Source of the DNA: Endobugula sp965214375
Lineage (GTDB): Bacteria; Pseudomonadota; Gammaproteobacteria; Pseudomonadales; Cellvibrionaceae
Direction of reading: 5' to 3'
DNA length: 64,000 nucleotides
Assembly (NCBI GenBank): GCA_965214375.1
Contig: OZ243947.1
Span: forward strand, 124,001-188,000
The translations under genes and the position numbers were made by a program. Positions within the stretch are counted from its first letter, which is position 1. Every line of letters starts with the position of its first letter. The notes beneath the pieces were generated by a model, which searched no databases, was not told where the DNA came from, and worked only from the letters and a program-made list of their open reading frames with translations. Shown piece by piece: positions 31,232 to 40,272 of the stretch.

Positions 31232-32454
31232 ATGATTTAACGAATGTCGCAGACATTGATTTTTTAAGTTTTCCGGATGATGCCGGCCATTTTGGTATTT
31301 ATGGTGGCCGTTTTGTGTCGGAGACATTGATTTCTGCGTTGGACGATTTGGCAGAAATGTACCAGCGCCTCAAGGATGATCCTGAATTTATTGGCGAGTT
31401 TGATAAAGACTTAGCCCACTATGTCGGGCGTCCTTCGCCCCTATATCATGCTGAACGCTGGAGTAACAAAATCGGCGGTGCACAGATTTACCTTAAGCGC
31501 GAAGATTTGAACCATACCGGTGCGCACAAGGTTAACAATACTATTGGTCAAGCATTGCTGGCGAAACATTCGGGTAAAAAACGTGTCATTGCTGAAACCG
31601 GAGCGGGTCAACACGGTGTGGCCAGTGCCACAGTTGCGGCACGTTTAGGGCTCGAATGTGAAGTGTTTATGGGTGCTGAAGATGTCAAACGCCAGTCGTT
31701 AAATGTGTATCGTATGAAGTTGCTGGGGGCCAAAGTGAATGCTGTCACCTCTGGCACACGTACTTTAAAAGATGCGATGAATGAAGCCATGCGTGATTGG
31801 GTCACCAATGTGGATGATACTTTTTACATTATTGGTACTGTTGCGGGGCCACACCCTTATCCACAATTAGTGCGTGATTTTCAGGCCATTATTGGTCGTG
31901 AAGCACGTCGTCAGTGTTTGGAACAAGCAGGCTGTTTGCCAGATGCACTCGTCGCTTGCGTGGGTGGAGGCTCCAATGCGATTGGTCTGTTTCACCCATT
32001 TCTCAACGATGAAGGCGTCACTATGTACGGTGTTGAAGCGGGTGGTGATGGCGTTGAAACCGGGCGTCATGCAGCCCCGTTAAATGACGGTATTCCCGGT
32101 GTTCTACACGGTAACCGTACCTATCTGATGGAAGATGAAGATGGCCAGATTATAGAGACGCATTCTGTCTCTGCCGGTCTCGACTACCCAGGTGTAGGTC
32201 CTGAACATTCATGGTTGAAAGATCTGGGTCGTGTAGATTATGTTGCGGTTAACGATCAAGAAGCACTGGCTGCTTTTAGTGAGTTAACGCTTGTTGAAGG
32301 TATTATGCCTGCACTCGAAACCAGCCATGCGTTGGCTTATGCAGAAAAACTGGCTCGAGATATGGATAAAGATAAAATCATCGTTGTTAACCTTTCCGGT
32401 CGTGGTGATAAAGATATTTTAACTATTGCAGCATTGGATGGGATTGAAGTATGA
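31228..32454 (+). CDS. trpB: Tryptophan synthase beta chain
   Basis: PLP enzyme that condenses indole with serine; forms the alpha2beta2 complex with TrpA. The 408-residue product has GRFVSETLISAL near the start, the PLP lysine in TGAHKVNNTIGQA, the indole tunnel segment AETGAGQHGVASAT, and the phosphate loop in CVGGGSNAIG. The end carries LSGRGDKD. It overlaps trpF and trpA by four bases each, so translation is coupled. Intact. Confidence 0.98.
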   Translation: MNDLTNVADIDFLSFPDDAGHFGIYGGRFVSETLISALDDLAEMYQRLKDDPEFIGEFDKDLAHYVGRPSPLYHAERWSNKIGGAQIYLKREDLNHTGAHKVNNTIGQALLAKHSGKKRVIAETGAGQHGVASATVAARLGLECEVFMGAEDVKRQSLNVYRMKLLGAKVNAVTSGTRTLKDAMNEAMRDWVTNVDDTFYIIGTVAGPHPYPQLVRDFQAIIGREARRQCLEQAGCLPDALVACVGGGSNAIGLFHPFLNDEGVTMYGVEAGGDGVETGRHAAPLNDGIPGVLHGNRTYLMEDEDGQIIETHSVSAGLDYPGVGPEHSWLKDLGRVDYVAVNDQEALAAFSELTLVEGIMPALETSHALAYAEKLARDMDKDKIIVVNLSGRGDKDILTIAALDGIEV

Positions 32455-33260
32455 ATCGTATCGCTCAGTGTCTGCAGGCGCTTAAATCGTCTGGAAAGAA
32501 AGCTTTTGTTAGTTATATTGTGAATAGTGACCCCAATCCCGAAGTGACCTTACCTGCCATGCATGAACTGGTTGCAAAAGGTGTCGATATTATTGAATTG
32601 GGCGTCCCTTTTTCTGATCCTATGGCCGAAGGTCCGGTTATTCAACGCGGACACGAAAGAGCGTTGGAGCATCACGCTAGTTTGCGTAGCACAATTGCGG
32701 TGGTGAAAGAATTTCGCCAAACCAATCAGCAAACGCCAGTGGTTCTTATGGGATATGCCAACCCGATTGAGCGTATGGGTTACGCGCATTTTGCCGATAG
32801 TGCTTCGGACGCGGGAGTTGATGGTGTTCTTACGGTTGATTTGCCGCCAGAAGAAGCGGTGTTGCTGAATGCTGAATTACAACGTGTGGGTATGGAGAAT
32901 ATCTTTTTACTGGCACCTACAACAACCGTAAAGCGCATCCGTGATGTGGTGGCATTAGCCAGTGGGTTTGTATACTACGTCTCTTTAAAAGGCGTCACGG
33001 GTGCTGGTCATCTTGACCCCAATGCGGTTAAAGAAAAACTTGAGTTTATTCGTCGTTTTACTGATTTGCCGGTGTGTGTTGGTTTTGGCATTAAAGATGG
33101 TGCATCAGCAAAAGCGGTAGCAGAACATGCCGATGGTGCTGTTGTGGGGAGTGTGTTTGTTGATAAAATGGGCGCGTTGCATGAGAGTGATAATCAGGCT
33201 ATTGTTGCCGCTCTCGGTGAATTGGCGGCAGATATTCGTGCCGGATTAGATACAGAATAA
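32451..33260 (+). CDS. trpA: Tryptophan synthase alpha chain
   Basis: Cleaves indole-3-glycerol phosphate and passes indole to TrpB. The 269-residue TIM barrel has the catalytic Glu in IIELGVPFSDPMAEGPVIQ, the second catalytic Asp in VLTVDLPPEEA, and the phosphate-binding VCVGFGIKDG and GAVVGSVFVD. It overlaps trpB by four bases and is followed 23 bases later by accD, a common gammaproteobacterial order. Intact. Confidence 0.97.
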   Translation: MNRIAQCLQALKSSGKKAFVSYIVNSDPNPEVTLPAMHELVAKGVDIIELGVPFSDPMAEGPVIQRGHERALEHHASLRSTIAVVKEFRQTNQQTPVVLMGYANPIERMGYAHFADSASDAGVDGVLTVDLPPEEAVLLNAELQRVGMENIFLLAPTTTVKRIRDVVALASGFVYYVSLKGVTGAGHLDPNAVKEKLEFIRRFTDLPVCVGFGIKDGASAKAVAEHADGAVVGSVFVDKMGALHESDNQAIVAALGELAADIRAGLDTE

Positions 33261-33283
33261 ATAACAAATAAGTTGGTAAATAA

Positions 33284-34144
33284 ATGAGTTGGTTAGACAA
33301 AATAGTTCCGAGCCGTAAAAGTGATATCGAAGGCGGTAGCAATAGCCGTGTGCCGGAAGGCCTTTGGAAAAAATGTGTAAAATGTAGTGCTGTGCTATAT
33401 CGCCCCGAGCTTGAACGCAATCAGGATGTTTGTCCAAAGTGTGACCACCACTTCCGCATTGGTGCGCGGCGACGTATTGATATTTTTCTGGATGAAGATC
33501 ATCGTGAAGAGTTAGCGACTGATGTGGAACCTGTTGATCGTCTGAATTTTAAAGATATTAAAAAATACCAAGATCGACTGTCAGCGGCTCAAAAATCAAC
33601 CGGTGAAAAAGATGCCATTGTTGCTATGAAAGGGCAATTACAAGGTCAACCTGTTGTTGTGGTTGCTTTTGAATTTGCCTTTCACGGTGGTTCTATGGGG
33701 TATGTGGTTGGTGAGAAGTTTACCCGCGCTGCCCAGCTGGCATTGGAAGAAAATATTCCCCTAGTTTGTTTTTCGGCTACTGGTGGTGCGCGAATGCAGG
33801 AAGCATTAATTTCACTGATGCAAATGGCTAAAACCAGTGCTGTAATTGAAAAGTTAAAGCAGCAGGGTACGCCTTATATTTCATTTATGACAGACCCTGT
33901 GTACGGCGGTGTATCTGCCAGTTTGGCATTGCTGGGTGATATTAATGCTGCAGAACCTGGTGCTCGTGCGGGTTTTGCAGGGCCTAATATTATCGAGCAA
34001 ACGATTCGGCAAAAACTGCCAAAAGGATTCCAGCGCAGTGAGTTTTTATTAGATCACGGTGCCATTGATATGATTATTCACCGTAAGGAAGCTCGTGATA
34101 AAGTGGCAAGCTTGTTATCCAAGTTTACGCATTACGCCGCTTGA
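33284..34144 (+). CDS. accD: Acetyl-CoA carboxylase carboxyltransferase subunit beta
   Basis: With AccA, transfers the carboxyl group from carboxybiotin to acetyl-CoA, the committed step of fatty-acid synthesis. The 286-residue product has the N-terminal zinc ribbon (two CxxC pairs: CVKC and CPKC), then the crotonase-like core with FHGGSMGYVVGEKF, the oxyanion loop region SATGGARMQEALISLMQMAKT and DPVYGGVSASLALLGD. The position between trpA and folC matches Pseudomonas-like gene order. Intact. Confidence 0.97.
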   Translation: MSWLDKIVPSRKSDIEGGSNSRVPEGLWKKCVKCSAVLYRPELERNQDVCPKCDHHFRIGARRRIDIFLDEDHREELATDVEPVDRLNFKDIKKYQDRLSAAQKSTGEKDAIVAMKGQLQGQPVVVVAFEFAFHGGSMGYVVGEKFTRAAQLALEENIPLVCFSATGGARMQEALISLMQMAKTSAVIEKLKQQGTPYISFMTDPVYGGVSASLALLGDINAAEPGARAGFAGPNIIEQTIRQKLPKGFQRSEFLLDHGAIDMIIHRKEARDKVASLLSKFTHYAA

Positions 34145-34164
34145 TACTTTATTATTATTTGTAA

Positions 34165-35463
34165 ATGACGCCACGTTTTTCACAATTACACGACTGGTTA
34201 ACGTGGCTTGAAACCCTCCATTTTCAAAGTATTGATCTTGGTTTGTCACGCATTTATAACGTTGCTTCACGTTTGCAACTGTTATATGCGGGTAATTATT
34301 CGCAATCAGGAAAGTTAGCCATTGCTGATAGTGAAGTATTTATTGTTGCAGGCACCAATGGCAAGGGCTCGTGTGTAAAAACGATGGAACAGTCGTTGTT
34401 ATTACAGGGCTATCAGACGGGAACCTACACCTCCCCGCATATTCATCATTACTGTGAACGTATTAACATAAATGGGCAGCCTGTTGCCGAGAGTCTTGTC
34501 TGCGATGCTTTTGCTGCGATTGATGCTACACGAGGTGATATCTCTTTAACCTATTTTGAGTTTGGTACTTTGGCGGCTTTATGGATATTTGTGCAACAGC
34601 AAATCCCCAAAGTGATCCTCGAAGTGGGTCTTGGTGGACGTCTGGATGCCGTGAATATTGTTGATGCCGACATTGCCGTGATCACCAGTATCGCTCTTGA
34701 TCATGAAGAGTGGTTGGGAAATGATGTTGAACAAATTGCGGTCGAAAAATTGGGGGTGGCTCGTCCCAATAGTCCGGTTGTGATTGCAGAGCCAGAACCT
34801 TTAAAGGCATTGATTGATTTTGCGCAATCGCATTCCGAGACCACCCTCGTCAATCGTGATTTCTGGTATTCAACAAGCAGTTGGCAATCACATGAAGAGG
34901 CCACCAAAATGTCTTTTTTTGATTGTGCCTTGCCTGTATCCAGTGTCGCGGCTGCATTACAAACACTGAGGATTCAGGGTTATCCAATGAATCAGGCGCA
35001 TATTGATGAACTGCTACCATTATCGCAGCTTGAGGGACGATTTCAGCAAGTGCAGGCTATCGATAAGCAATGGGTGTTTGATGTTGCTCATAATATCGCT
35101 GCGGTTACTTTATTGGCAGAGAGGTTGGAAGCTACTAGTGTTGACGGGGGGGTTAATGTGGCGGTATTTGCCGCCATGGATGATAAAGACGTGCAACAAA
35201 TGGTCAATATATTAAAAAACCATGTCGATCAGTGGTTCATTGGTGATCTTACCGATAACCCTCGAGCCGCAAAAGCGGCCTCTATTTCAGCAATACTCAA
35301 GCGCCAGGGTCTCCGGTATCAATGTAAAGATTCTCTGAAAATGGCTTGTCGTGCCGCCGTGGAACAGACAACCGAACATGATAGAATCGTCGTATTCGGT
35401 TCGTTTTTTACCGTTGCGGCGATTCAAGAGTTTATTTGTGGAGAAAAGATTGGAACAGCATAA
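34165..35463 (+). CDS. folC: Bifunctional dihydrofolate/folylpolyglutamate synthase
   Basis: Adds glutamate to dihydropteroate and later to tetrahydrofolates. The 432-residue product has the FPGS N-terminal motif, the ATP loop GTNGKGSCVKTMEQ, YTSPHIHHYCERI, LEVGLGGRLDAVN, and the C-terminal domain with EGRFQQV and FDVAHN. The stop lies inside the start region of the SPOR gene, so the two overlap by 14 bases. Intact. Confidence 0.95.
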   Translation: MTPRFSQLHDWLTWLETLHFQSIDLGLSRIYNVASRLQLLYAGNYSQSGKLAIADSEVFIVAGTNGKGSCVKTMEQSLLLQGYQTGTYTSPHIHHYCERININGQPVAESLVCDAFAAIDATRGDISLTYFEFGTLAALWIFVQQQIPKVILEVGLGGRLDAVNIVDADIAVITSIALDHEEWLGNDVEQIAVEKLGVARPNSPVVIAEPEPLKALIDFAQSHSETTLVNRDFWYSTSSWQSHEEATKMSFFDCALPVSSVAAALQTLRIQGYPMNQAHIDELLPLSQLEGRFQQVQAIDKQWVFDVAHNIAAVTLLAERLEATSVDGGVNVAVFAAMDDKDVQQMVNILKNHVDQWFIGDLTDNPRAAKAASISAILKRQGLRYQCKDSLKMACRAAVEQTTEHDRIVVFGSFFTVAAIQEFICGEKIGTA

Positions 35464-35968
35464 CAAACCACGCCTGATTGGCATTATGGTCATTATTGCT
35501 CTGGCGATTATTTTTTTACCGTCGTTATTTCATCGTGATCAGCGCGTGGTGGTTGATACCACGACACTCATTCCTCCCCAACCTGAGGTCACTCCCATCG
35601 TTGTTACGCCACCAAGCAAGCCTAAACCGGTTAAAGCAGCCCCTAAAGCGGCTGACGTTTTTCAGCCTGCACTGGAAGCGGATGATACACCGGCAGAAAA
35701 GCCACGCTTGAACGCAGAAGGGATTCCCAATGCCTGGGTTCTACAAGTAGGTAGTTTTAAATCTGAAAAGCGCGCACAAGAACTGAAAGACAAGCTTCTG
35801 GCATCAGGCCACAAAGCTTATGCGCGCCCGATAACAACCGCCAAGGGTAAATTTTTTCGAGTATTTATAGGGCCTTACCTCGATAAGCGTAAAGCTCAAA
35901 AAACAAAGGCCAGTATTGATAAACAGTATCAATTGACGAGTCAGATAGTGCGCTTTACCGCAGAGTAG
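35450..35968 (+). CDS. dedD: SPOR-domain septal protein DedD-like
   Basis: DedD-type proteins sit in the inner membrane, bind denuded peptidoglycan at the septum through a SPOR domain and help constriction. I choose TTG 35450 because GGAG at 35440-35443 is correctly spaced; the in-frame GTG at 35438 is an alternative. The 172-residue product has a cytoplasmic tip, one membrane segment (IGIMVIIALAIIFLPSLF), a Pro/Lys linker and a C-terminal SPOR domain (AWVLQVGSFKSEKRAQELKD, FFRVFIGPYLDKRKAQ). The overlap with folC and the following cvpA is the usual order. Confidence 0.88.
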   Translation: MEQHNKPRLIGIMVIIALAIIFLPSLFHRDQRVVVDTTTLIPPQPEVTPIVVTPPSKPKPVKAAPKAADVFQPALEADDTPAEKPRLNAEGIPNAWVLQVGSFKSEKRAQELKDKLLASGHKAYARPITTAKGKFFRVFIGPYLDKRKAQKTKASIDKQYQLTSQIVRFTAE

Positions 35969-36031
35969 CGCTTTTTAACGTGAGCTCTGTTAAAATGGGT
36001 GCCTTCTAAGAAGGGGCGACGGGTAACCATC

Positions 36032-36529
36032 ATGAACTGGGCTGATTGGGTGATTATTCTGGTATTACTGGTTTCCAGTGTTATCAGCTTGCGGCGTGGT
36101 TTTGTTAAAGAGGCACTATCATTAAGTGTATGGGTTGTGGCTTTTGTGGTGGCTCGAACCTTTGAACCTTCACTTGCACCGCATTTGGCCGGGTATGCTG
36201 AAACGCCATCGGCTCAGGCGATGACAGCATTTGCGTCATTGTTTATTGTTACCTTACTGCTGGGAAGTGTTGTCAGTTATTTAATTTCTTCATTGGTTAA
36301 AATGGCAGGGTTATCCAATGCAGATAAGATGTTTGGTGTGTTGTTTGGTGGCGCTCGAGGCGTACTGATTATATTGGCGTTTGTGTTATACGCGCCGTTG
36401 TTATTTCCTTTTGATCAGGATGCTTGGTGGCAACAATCGTTATTAATTCCATATTTTCTCGGTATGGAAGAACAGTTTTATGATGTAACAACAGCGTTAT
36501 CCGGTCTTTTTTCCCGTTATACGAGTTAG
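36032..36529 (+). CDS. cvpA: CvpA family inner-membrane protein
   Basis: CvpA proteins are small membrane proteins needed for colicin V production and for envelope and bile resistance. The start at ATG 36032 gives 165 residues and places WADWVIILVLLVSSVISLRRGF at the N-terminus, the hallmark of the family; the frame runs a little further upstream without a better start. Four hydrophobic segments are visible. It stands 17 bases before purF, the classic cvpA-purF pair. Intact. Confidence 0.9.
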   Translation: MNWADWVIILVLLVSSVISLRRGFVKEALSLSVWVVAFVVARTFEPSLAPHLAGYAETPSAQAMTAFASLFIVTLLLGSVVSYLISSLVKMAGLSNADKMFGVLFGGARGVLIILAFVLYAPLLFPFDQDAWWQQSLLIPYFLGMEEQFYDVTTALSGLFSRYTS

Positions 36530-36546
36530 TTTTTAGAGGCAGTTTT

Positions 36547-38079
36547 ATGTGTGGTGTGGTTGGTATTGTTGGCAAAAGCGATGTTAATCTTCAGTTATAT
36601 GATGCGTTAACTATGTTACAACACCGTGGGCAAGATGCGGCGGGTATTGTGACGTGTGATGAAGGCCGTATTGCGCAACAAAAAGCCAATGGTTTAGTTA
36701 AGGATGTATTCCGCACTCGCCACATGCAGCGTCTTGTGGGTAATTATGGTATCGGTCATGTGCGGTATCCAACCGCAGGCAGTTCCGGGCCAGCATCGGC
36801 ACAACCGTTTTATGTTAATTCACCCTATGGTATTGCGTTGGCACACAATGGGAATCTAACGAATGCGGAATCGGTGTGTGATGATCTGTATCGTACCGAC
36901 TTGCGTCATATGAATACGGATTCTGATTCGGAGGTTCTGTTAAACGTTTTTGCACAAGAGTTGCAAAAAAAACACAAATTACAACCGCAAGCAGATGATT
37001 TTATGCAGGCGGTGTCGGGTGTGCATCAGCGTGTTATTGGTGGTTATGCTGTGGTTGCCCTGATTGCTAACTATGGTTTAGTGGCGTTTCGAGATCCTAA
37101 CGGTATTCGTCCTCTGGTTTATGGAGAACGACAAACTGTCGCTGGCAAGGAATATATGATTGCTTCCGAAAGTGTTGCGCTGGATGTGCTGGGTTTTACA
37201 TTAATTAGAGATATCGCGCCAGGAGAAGCACTTTATATTACCACTGATGGTGAAGTACATTCACGGCAGTGTGCAGAAAAGACGACGATTACACCGTGTA
37301 TTTTTGAGCATGTGTATTTCGCTCGTCCGGATTCCATTATTGACGGCATTTCTGTTTATAAAGCGCGCTTGCGTCAAGGTGAAAAACTGGCTGAAAAAAT
37401 TCTGCGTGAAAAACCGAATCACGACATTGATGTCGTCATCCCCATTCCCGATAGCAGTCGTGTTGCTGGTCAGGCGTTGGCACATAATTTGGGTGTTAAG
37501 TTCCGTGAAGGCCTAGTGAAGAATCGTTACATCGGGCGTACCTTTATTATGCCGGGGCAACAGCAACGTAAAAAATCCGTACGTCAAAAATTGAACCCTA
37601 TTCAGTTGGAGTTTAAAGGCAAAAACGTCTTATTAATTGATGATTCTATTGTGCGAGGGACAACCTGTGAACAAATTATCCAAATGGCACGTGAAGCCGG
37701 TGCCGCCAAGGTTTACTTTGCTTCCGCTGCGCCACCAGTAAAATATCCCAATGTTTACGGTATTGATATGCCGACAGCTACAGAGCTCATTGCACACGGC
37801 TTAAGTGTCGATGAGGTATGTAAAGCGATTGGTGCGGATTGGTTAATTTATCAAGATATAGAAGATTTAGTATCCGCATCGTCTGAAGGTAATTCAGATA
37901 TTACCGAATTTGATTGTGCAGTTTTTACCGGTGATTATGTGACGAATGATGTTGACCAAAGTTATTTGGATCGTCTGGCATTTATGCGTAATGAAAAAGC
38001 AAAAAGTAAACAGCGAGAATTAGATTTAGGGAATAGTAATGTAGTGGGTATTCATAATGAATCTGCCGATGGTACCTAA
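36547..38079 (+). CDS. purF: Amidophosphoribosyltransferase
   Basis: First committed step of purine synthesis: phosphoribosylamine from PRPP and glutamine. The 510-residue product begins MCGVVGIVG, so the glutaminase nucleophile is Cys2 after Met removal. Further motifs are LQHRGQDAAGI, the glutamine pocket TGPASAQP-like stretch and LAHNGNLTN, and the PRPP loop VLLIDDSIVRGTTC. Intact; metZ follows 19 bases later. Confidence 0.97.
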   Translation: MCGVVGIVGKSDVNLQLYDALTMLQHRGQDAAGIVTCDEGRIAQQKANGLVKDVFRTRHMQRLVGNYGIGHVRYPTAGSSGPASAQPFYVNSPYGIALAHNGNLTNAESVCDDLYRTDLRHMNTDSDSEVLLNVFAQELQKKHKLQPQADDFMQAVSGVHQRVIGGYAVVALIANYGLVAFRDPNGIRPLVYGERQTVAGKEYMIASESVALDVLGFTLIRDIAPGEALYITTDGEVHSRQCAEKTTITPCIFEHVYFARPDSIIDGISVYKARLRQGEKLAEKILREKPNHDIDVVIPIPDSSRVAGQALAHNLGVKFREGLVKNRYIGRTFIMPGQQQRKKSVRQKLNPIQLEFKGKNVLLIDDSIVRGTTCEQIIQMAREAGAAKVYFASAAPPVKYPNVYGIDMPTATELIAHGLSVDEVCKAIGADWLIYQDIEDLVSASSEGNSDITEFDCAVFTGDYVTNDVDQSYLDRLAFMRNEKAKSKQRELDLGNSNVVGIHNESADGT

Positions 38080-38098
38080 ATAAAATAGTAAGCAAATT

Positions 38099-39304
38099 AT
38101 GACAGACAAAAACGATTTTATTAAAGACCATGAATTGGCATTGGGACTTGACACTTTAGCGGTGCGTGCGGGTATTTCACGCACAGCGGAAGGGGAGCAT
38201 TGCGAACCAATTTTTACCACTTCCAGTTATGTGTTTGATTCGGCAGAGCAGGCCGCCGCTCGTTTTTCTGGTGACGAAGAAGGTAATGTTTATTCACGTT
38301 ATACCAATCCCACGGTACGTAGTTTTCAAGATCGCCTTGCAGCATTAGAAGGTGCTGAAGCTGCGGTTGCGACGTCATCGGGCATGGCAGCGATTTTAAG
38401 TACTTGTCTGGCATTATTAAAAACGGGCGATCATGTGGTGTGTTCCCGTAGTGTTTTTGGAACAACCAGTGTTTTGTTTATCAAGTACCTACAAAAATTT
38501 GGTGTTAGTACCAGTTTTGTCACATTAACGGATTATGATCAATGGCAAGCGGCTATTACCGATAAAACACGTCTATTGTTTTGTGAAACACCATCCAATC
38601 CATTGTGTGAGATAGCCGATATTGAACGTATCGCAGACATTGCGCATAAACGGGATATCCTGTTTGCCGTTGATAATTGTTTTTGCACACCAGCATTGCA
38701 GCGTCCATTAGAATTGGGTGCCGACCTCGTGATTCATTCGGCCACCAAATATCTGGATGGGCAAGGGCGCTGTGTTGGTGGTGCGGTTGTTGGACGCGAA
38801 CAAGAGATGAACGAAGTGTTATCGTTTATCCGTACTTGCGGTGCAACGATGAGTCCATTTAATGCATGGATATTTTTAAAGAGTCTGGAAACTCTCAGTT
38901 TGCGTATGGATAAGCATTCATCCAATGCCTTGGAATTGGCTTGGTGGTTAAATGAACAGTCTGCAATTGAAAAAGTATTTTACGCTGGTTTGCCAACTCA
39001 TGAAGGGCATGTGCTTGCTCGTCAGCAGCAAAAGGCATTCGGTGGCGTGCTGTCGTTCCGTGTAAAAGGCGGACGTGAACAGGCGTGGGCATTTATTGAT
39101 TCGGTAAAGGTGTTGTCACTAACGGCGAATCTTGGCGACGCTAAAACAACCGTTGTACATCCAGCAACCACTACACATGGTCGTTTGTCGGATGAAAAGA
39201 AAATACAAGCAGGGATCACAGAACATCTGATTCGTATCGCTGTCGGTCTTGAAAATAGTAACGATATTATTAAAGATTGCGAACAGGCATTAACGAATAT
39301 TTAA
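38099..39304 (+). CDS. metZ: O-succinylhomoserine sulfhydrylase
   Basis: PLP enzyme that makes homocysteine directly from O-succinylhomoserine and sulfide, bypassing cystathionine. The 401-residue product is a cystathionine gamma-synthase-family protein: LDTLAVRAGISRTAEGEHCEP at the start, YSRYTNPT, SSGMAAIL, VDNCFCTPALQRP, and the PLP lysine in HSATKYLDGQGR. The purF-metZ adjacency is the Pseudomonas pattern and supports metZ over metB. It ends a few bases before the eroded efflux genes. Intact. Confidence 0.94.
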   Translation: MTDKNDFIKDHELALGLDTLAVRAGISRTAEGEHCEPIFTTSSYVFDSAEQAAARFSGDEEGNVYSRYTNPTVRSFQDRLAALEGAEAAVATSSGMAAILSTCLALLKTGDHVVCSRSVFGTTSVLFIKYLQKFGVSTSFVTLTDYDQWQAAITDKTRLLFCETPSNPLCEIADIERIADIAHKRDILFAVDNCFCTPALQRPLELGADLVIHSATKYLDGQGRCVGGAVVGREQEMNEVLSFIRTCGATMSPFNAWIFLKSLETLSLRMDKHSSNALELAWWLNEQSAIEKVFYAGLPTHEGHVLARQQQKAFGGVLSFRVKGGREQAWAFIDSVKVLSLTANLGDAKTTVVHPATTTHGRLSDEKKIQAGITEHLIRIAVGLENSNDIIKDCEQALTNI

Positions 39305-39315
39305 TTGGGGGTAGT

Positions 39316-40266
39316 ATTATCCTGACCTCAAAGCGTACTTTTCTTGTGGTGCTAGGTCTTGTGTTGGTTATTGCTATCATTGTTGGGGTTAAAGCCGCTC
39401 AGATCAAAGCCTTGATTGCTGCAGGCGATTTATTAATTGAACAAGATACCTCTACTGAACGTGCACAATTGCGTGCAGCGCAGTCTGAAGCAGCGTTGCA
39501 AAAAAATAATGTTGATCGTGTTGCCATATTATTTAAAAGTAATGTAGCATCCAAATCAGAATATGATAGTGCACAAAATGCATATCAAGCGGCTTTAGCT
39601 TCTGCTGACAATATTCGTGCCTCGATTGAGAAGAAAAGTATTCGTGCGCCGTTTGAGGGTCGTCTAGGTATTCGTTTGGTCAATCTAGGGCAATCAATTG
39701 ATGCGGGTCAACCTGTGGTTTCCTTGCAGGCGACTAATCAAATGTTTGTCAATTTCTTTCTTCCCCAACAAAACCTTGCTCGTTTAGCGAAAAATCTGGT
39801 GGTGCGTTTGCGCTCAGATGCGGTTCCCGGTCATGTATTTGAAGGAAAAATTAATGCCATAAACCCTGAAATTAATACCCAAAGTCGCAGTGTTGAAGTG
39901 CAGGCAATTCTGGAAAATACCAATAATCAATTGTTGCCAGGGATGTTTGCCAATATTGAAGTGATTTTGCCCGATATCAATGAGGTATTAATTATTCCAA
40001 TTACTGCTGTACAGTATGCTAGCTATGGTGATTCAGTGTTTGTTATTGAAAAGCAAAATGAGAACAGTGATGCATTAAATGTGCGACAACAATTTGTACG
40101 TTTAGGGGCTGCTCGTGGAGATTATATTGTCGTTGAAAAAGGTTTATCTGCAGGTGACACAATTGTCACCACAGGCGCTTTTAAATTGCGTAACGGGGCA
40201 CCTATTGTGAGCAATAATACGGTTGTTCCAAAATTTAGTCTGTCTCCATCATTACCTGATCGATAA
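39316..40266 (+). pseudogene. RND efflux membrane-fusion protein with lost start codon and internal deletion
   Basis: Periplasmic adaptor for the RND pump that follows 7 bases later. A good ribosome site (GGGGG at 39307-39311) is followed only by ATT, ATC or CTG codons in frame, so the original start seems lost. The membrane anchor (FLVVLGLVLVIAIIVGV) is followed almost at once by GDLLIEQDTSTERAQLRAAQ. In relatives, 50-70 residues with the first half of the barrel and lipoyl domain come between these, so an in-frame deletion is likely. The remainder is normal: coiled-coil hairpin, IRAPFEGRLGIRLVNLGQ, and the beta-barrel. With the pump also broken, this is probably a dead gene. Confidence 0.7.
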
Positions 40267-40272
40267 AATTTT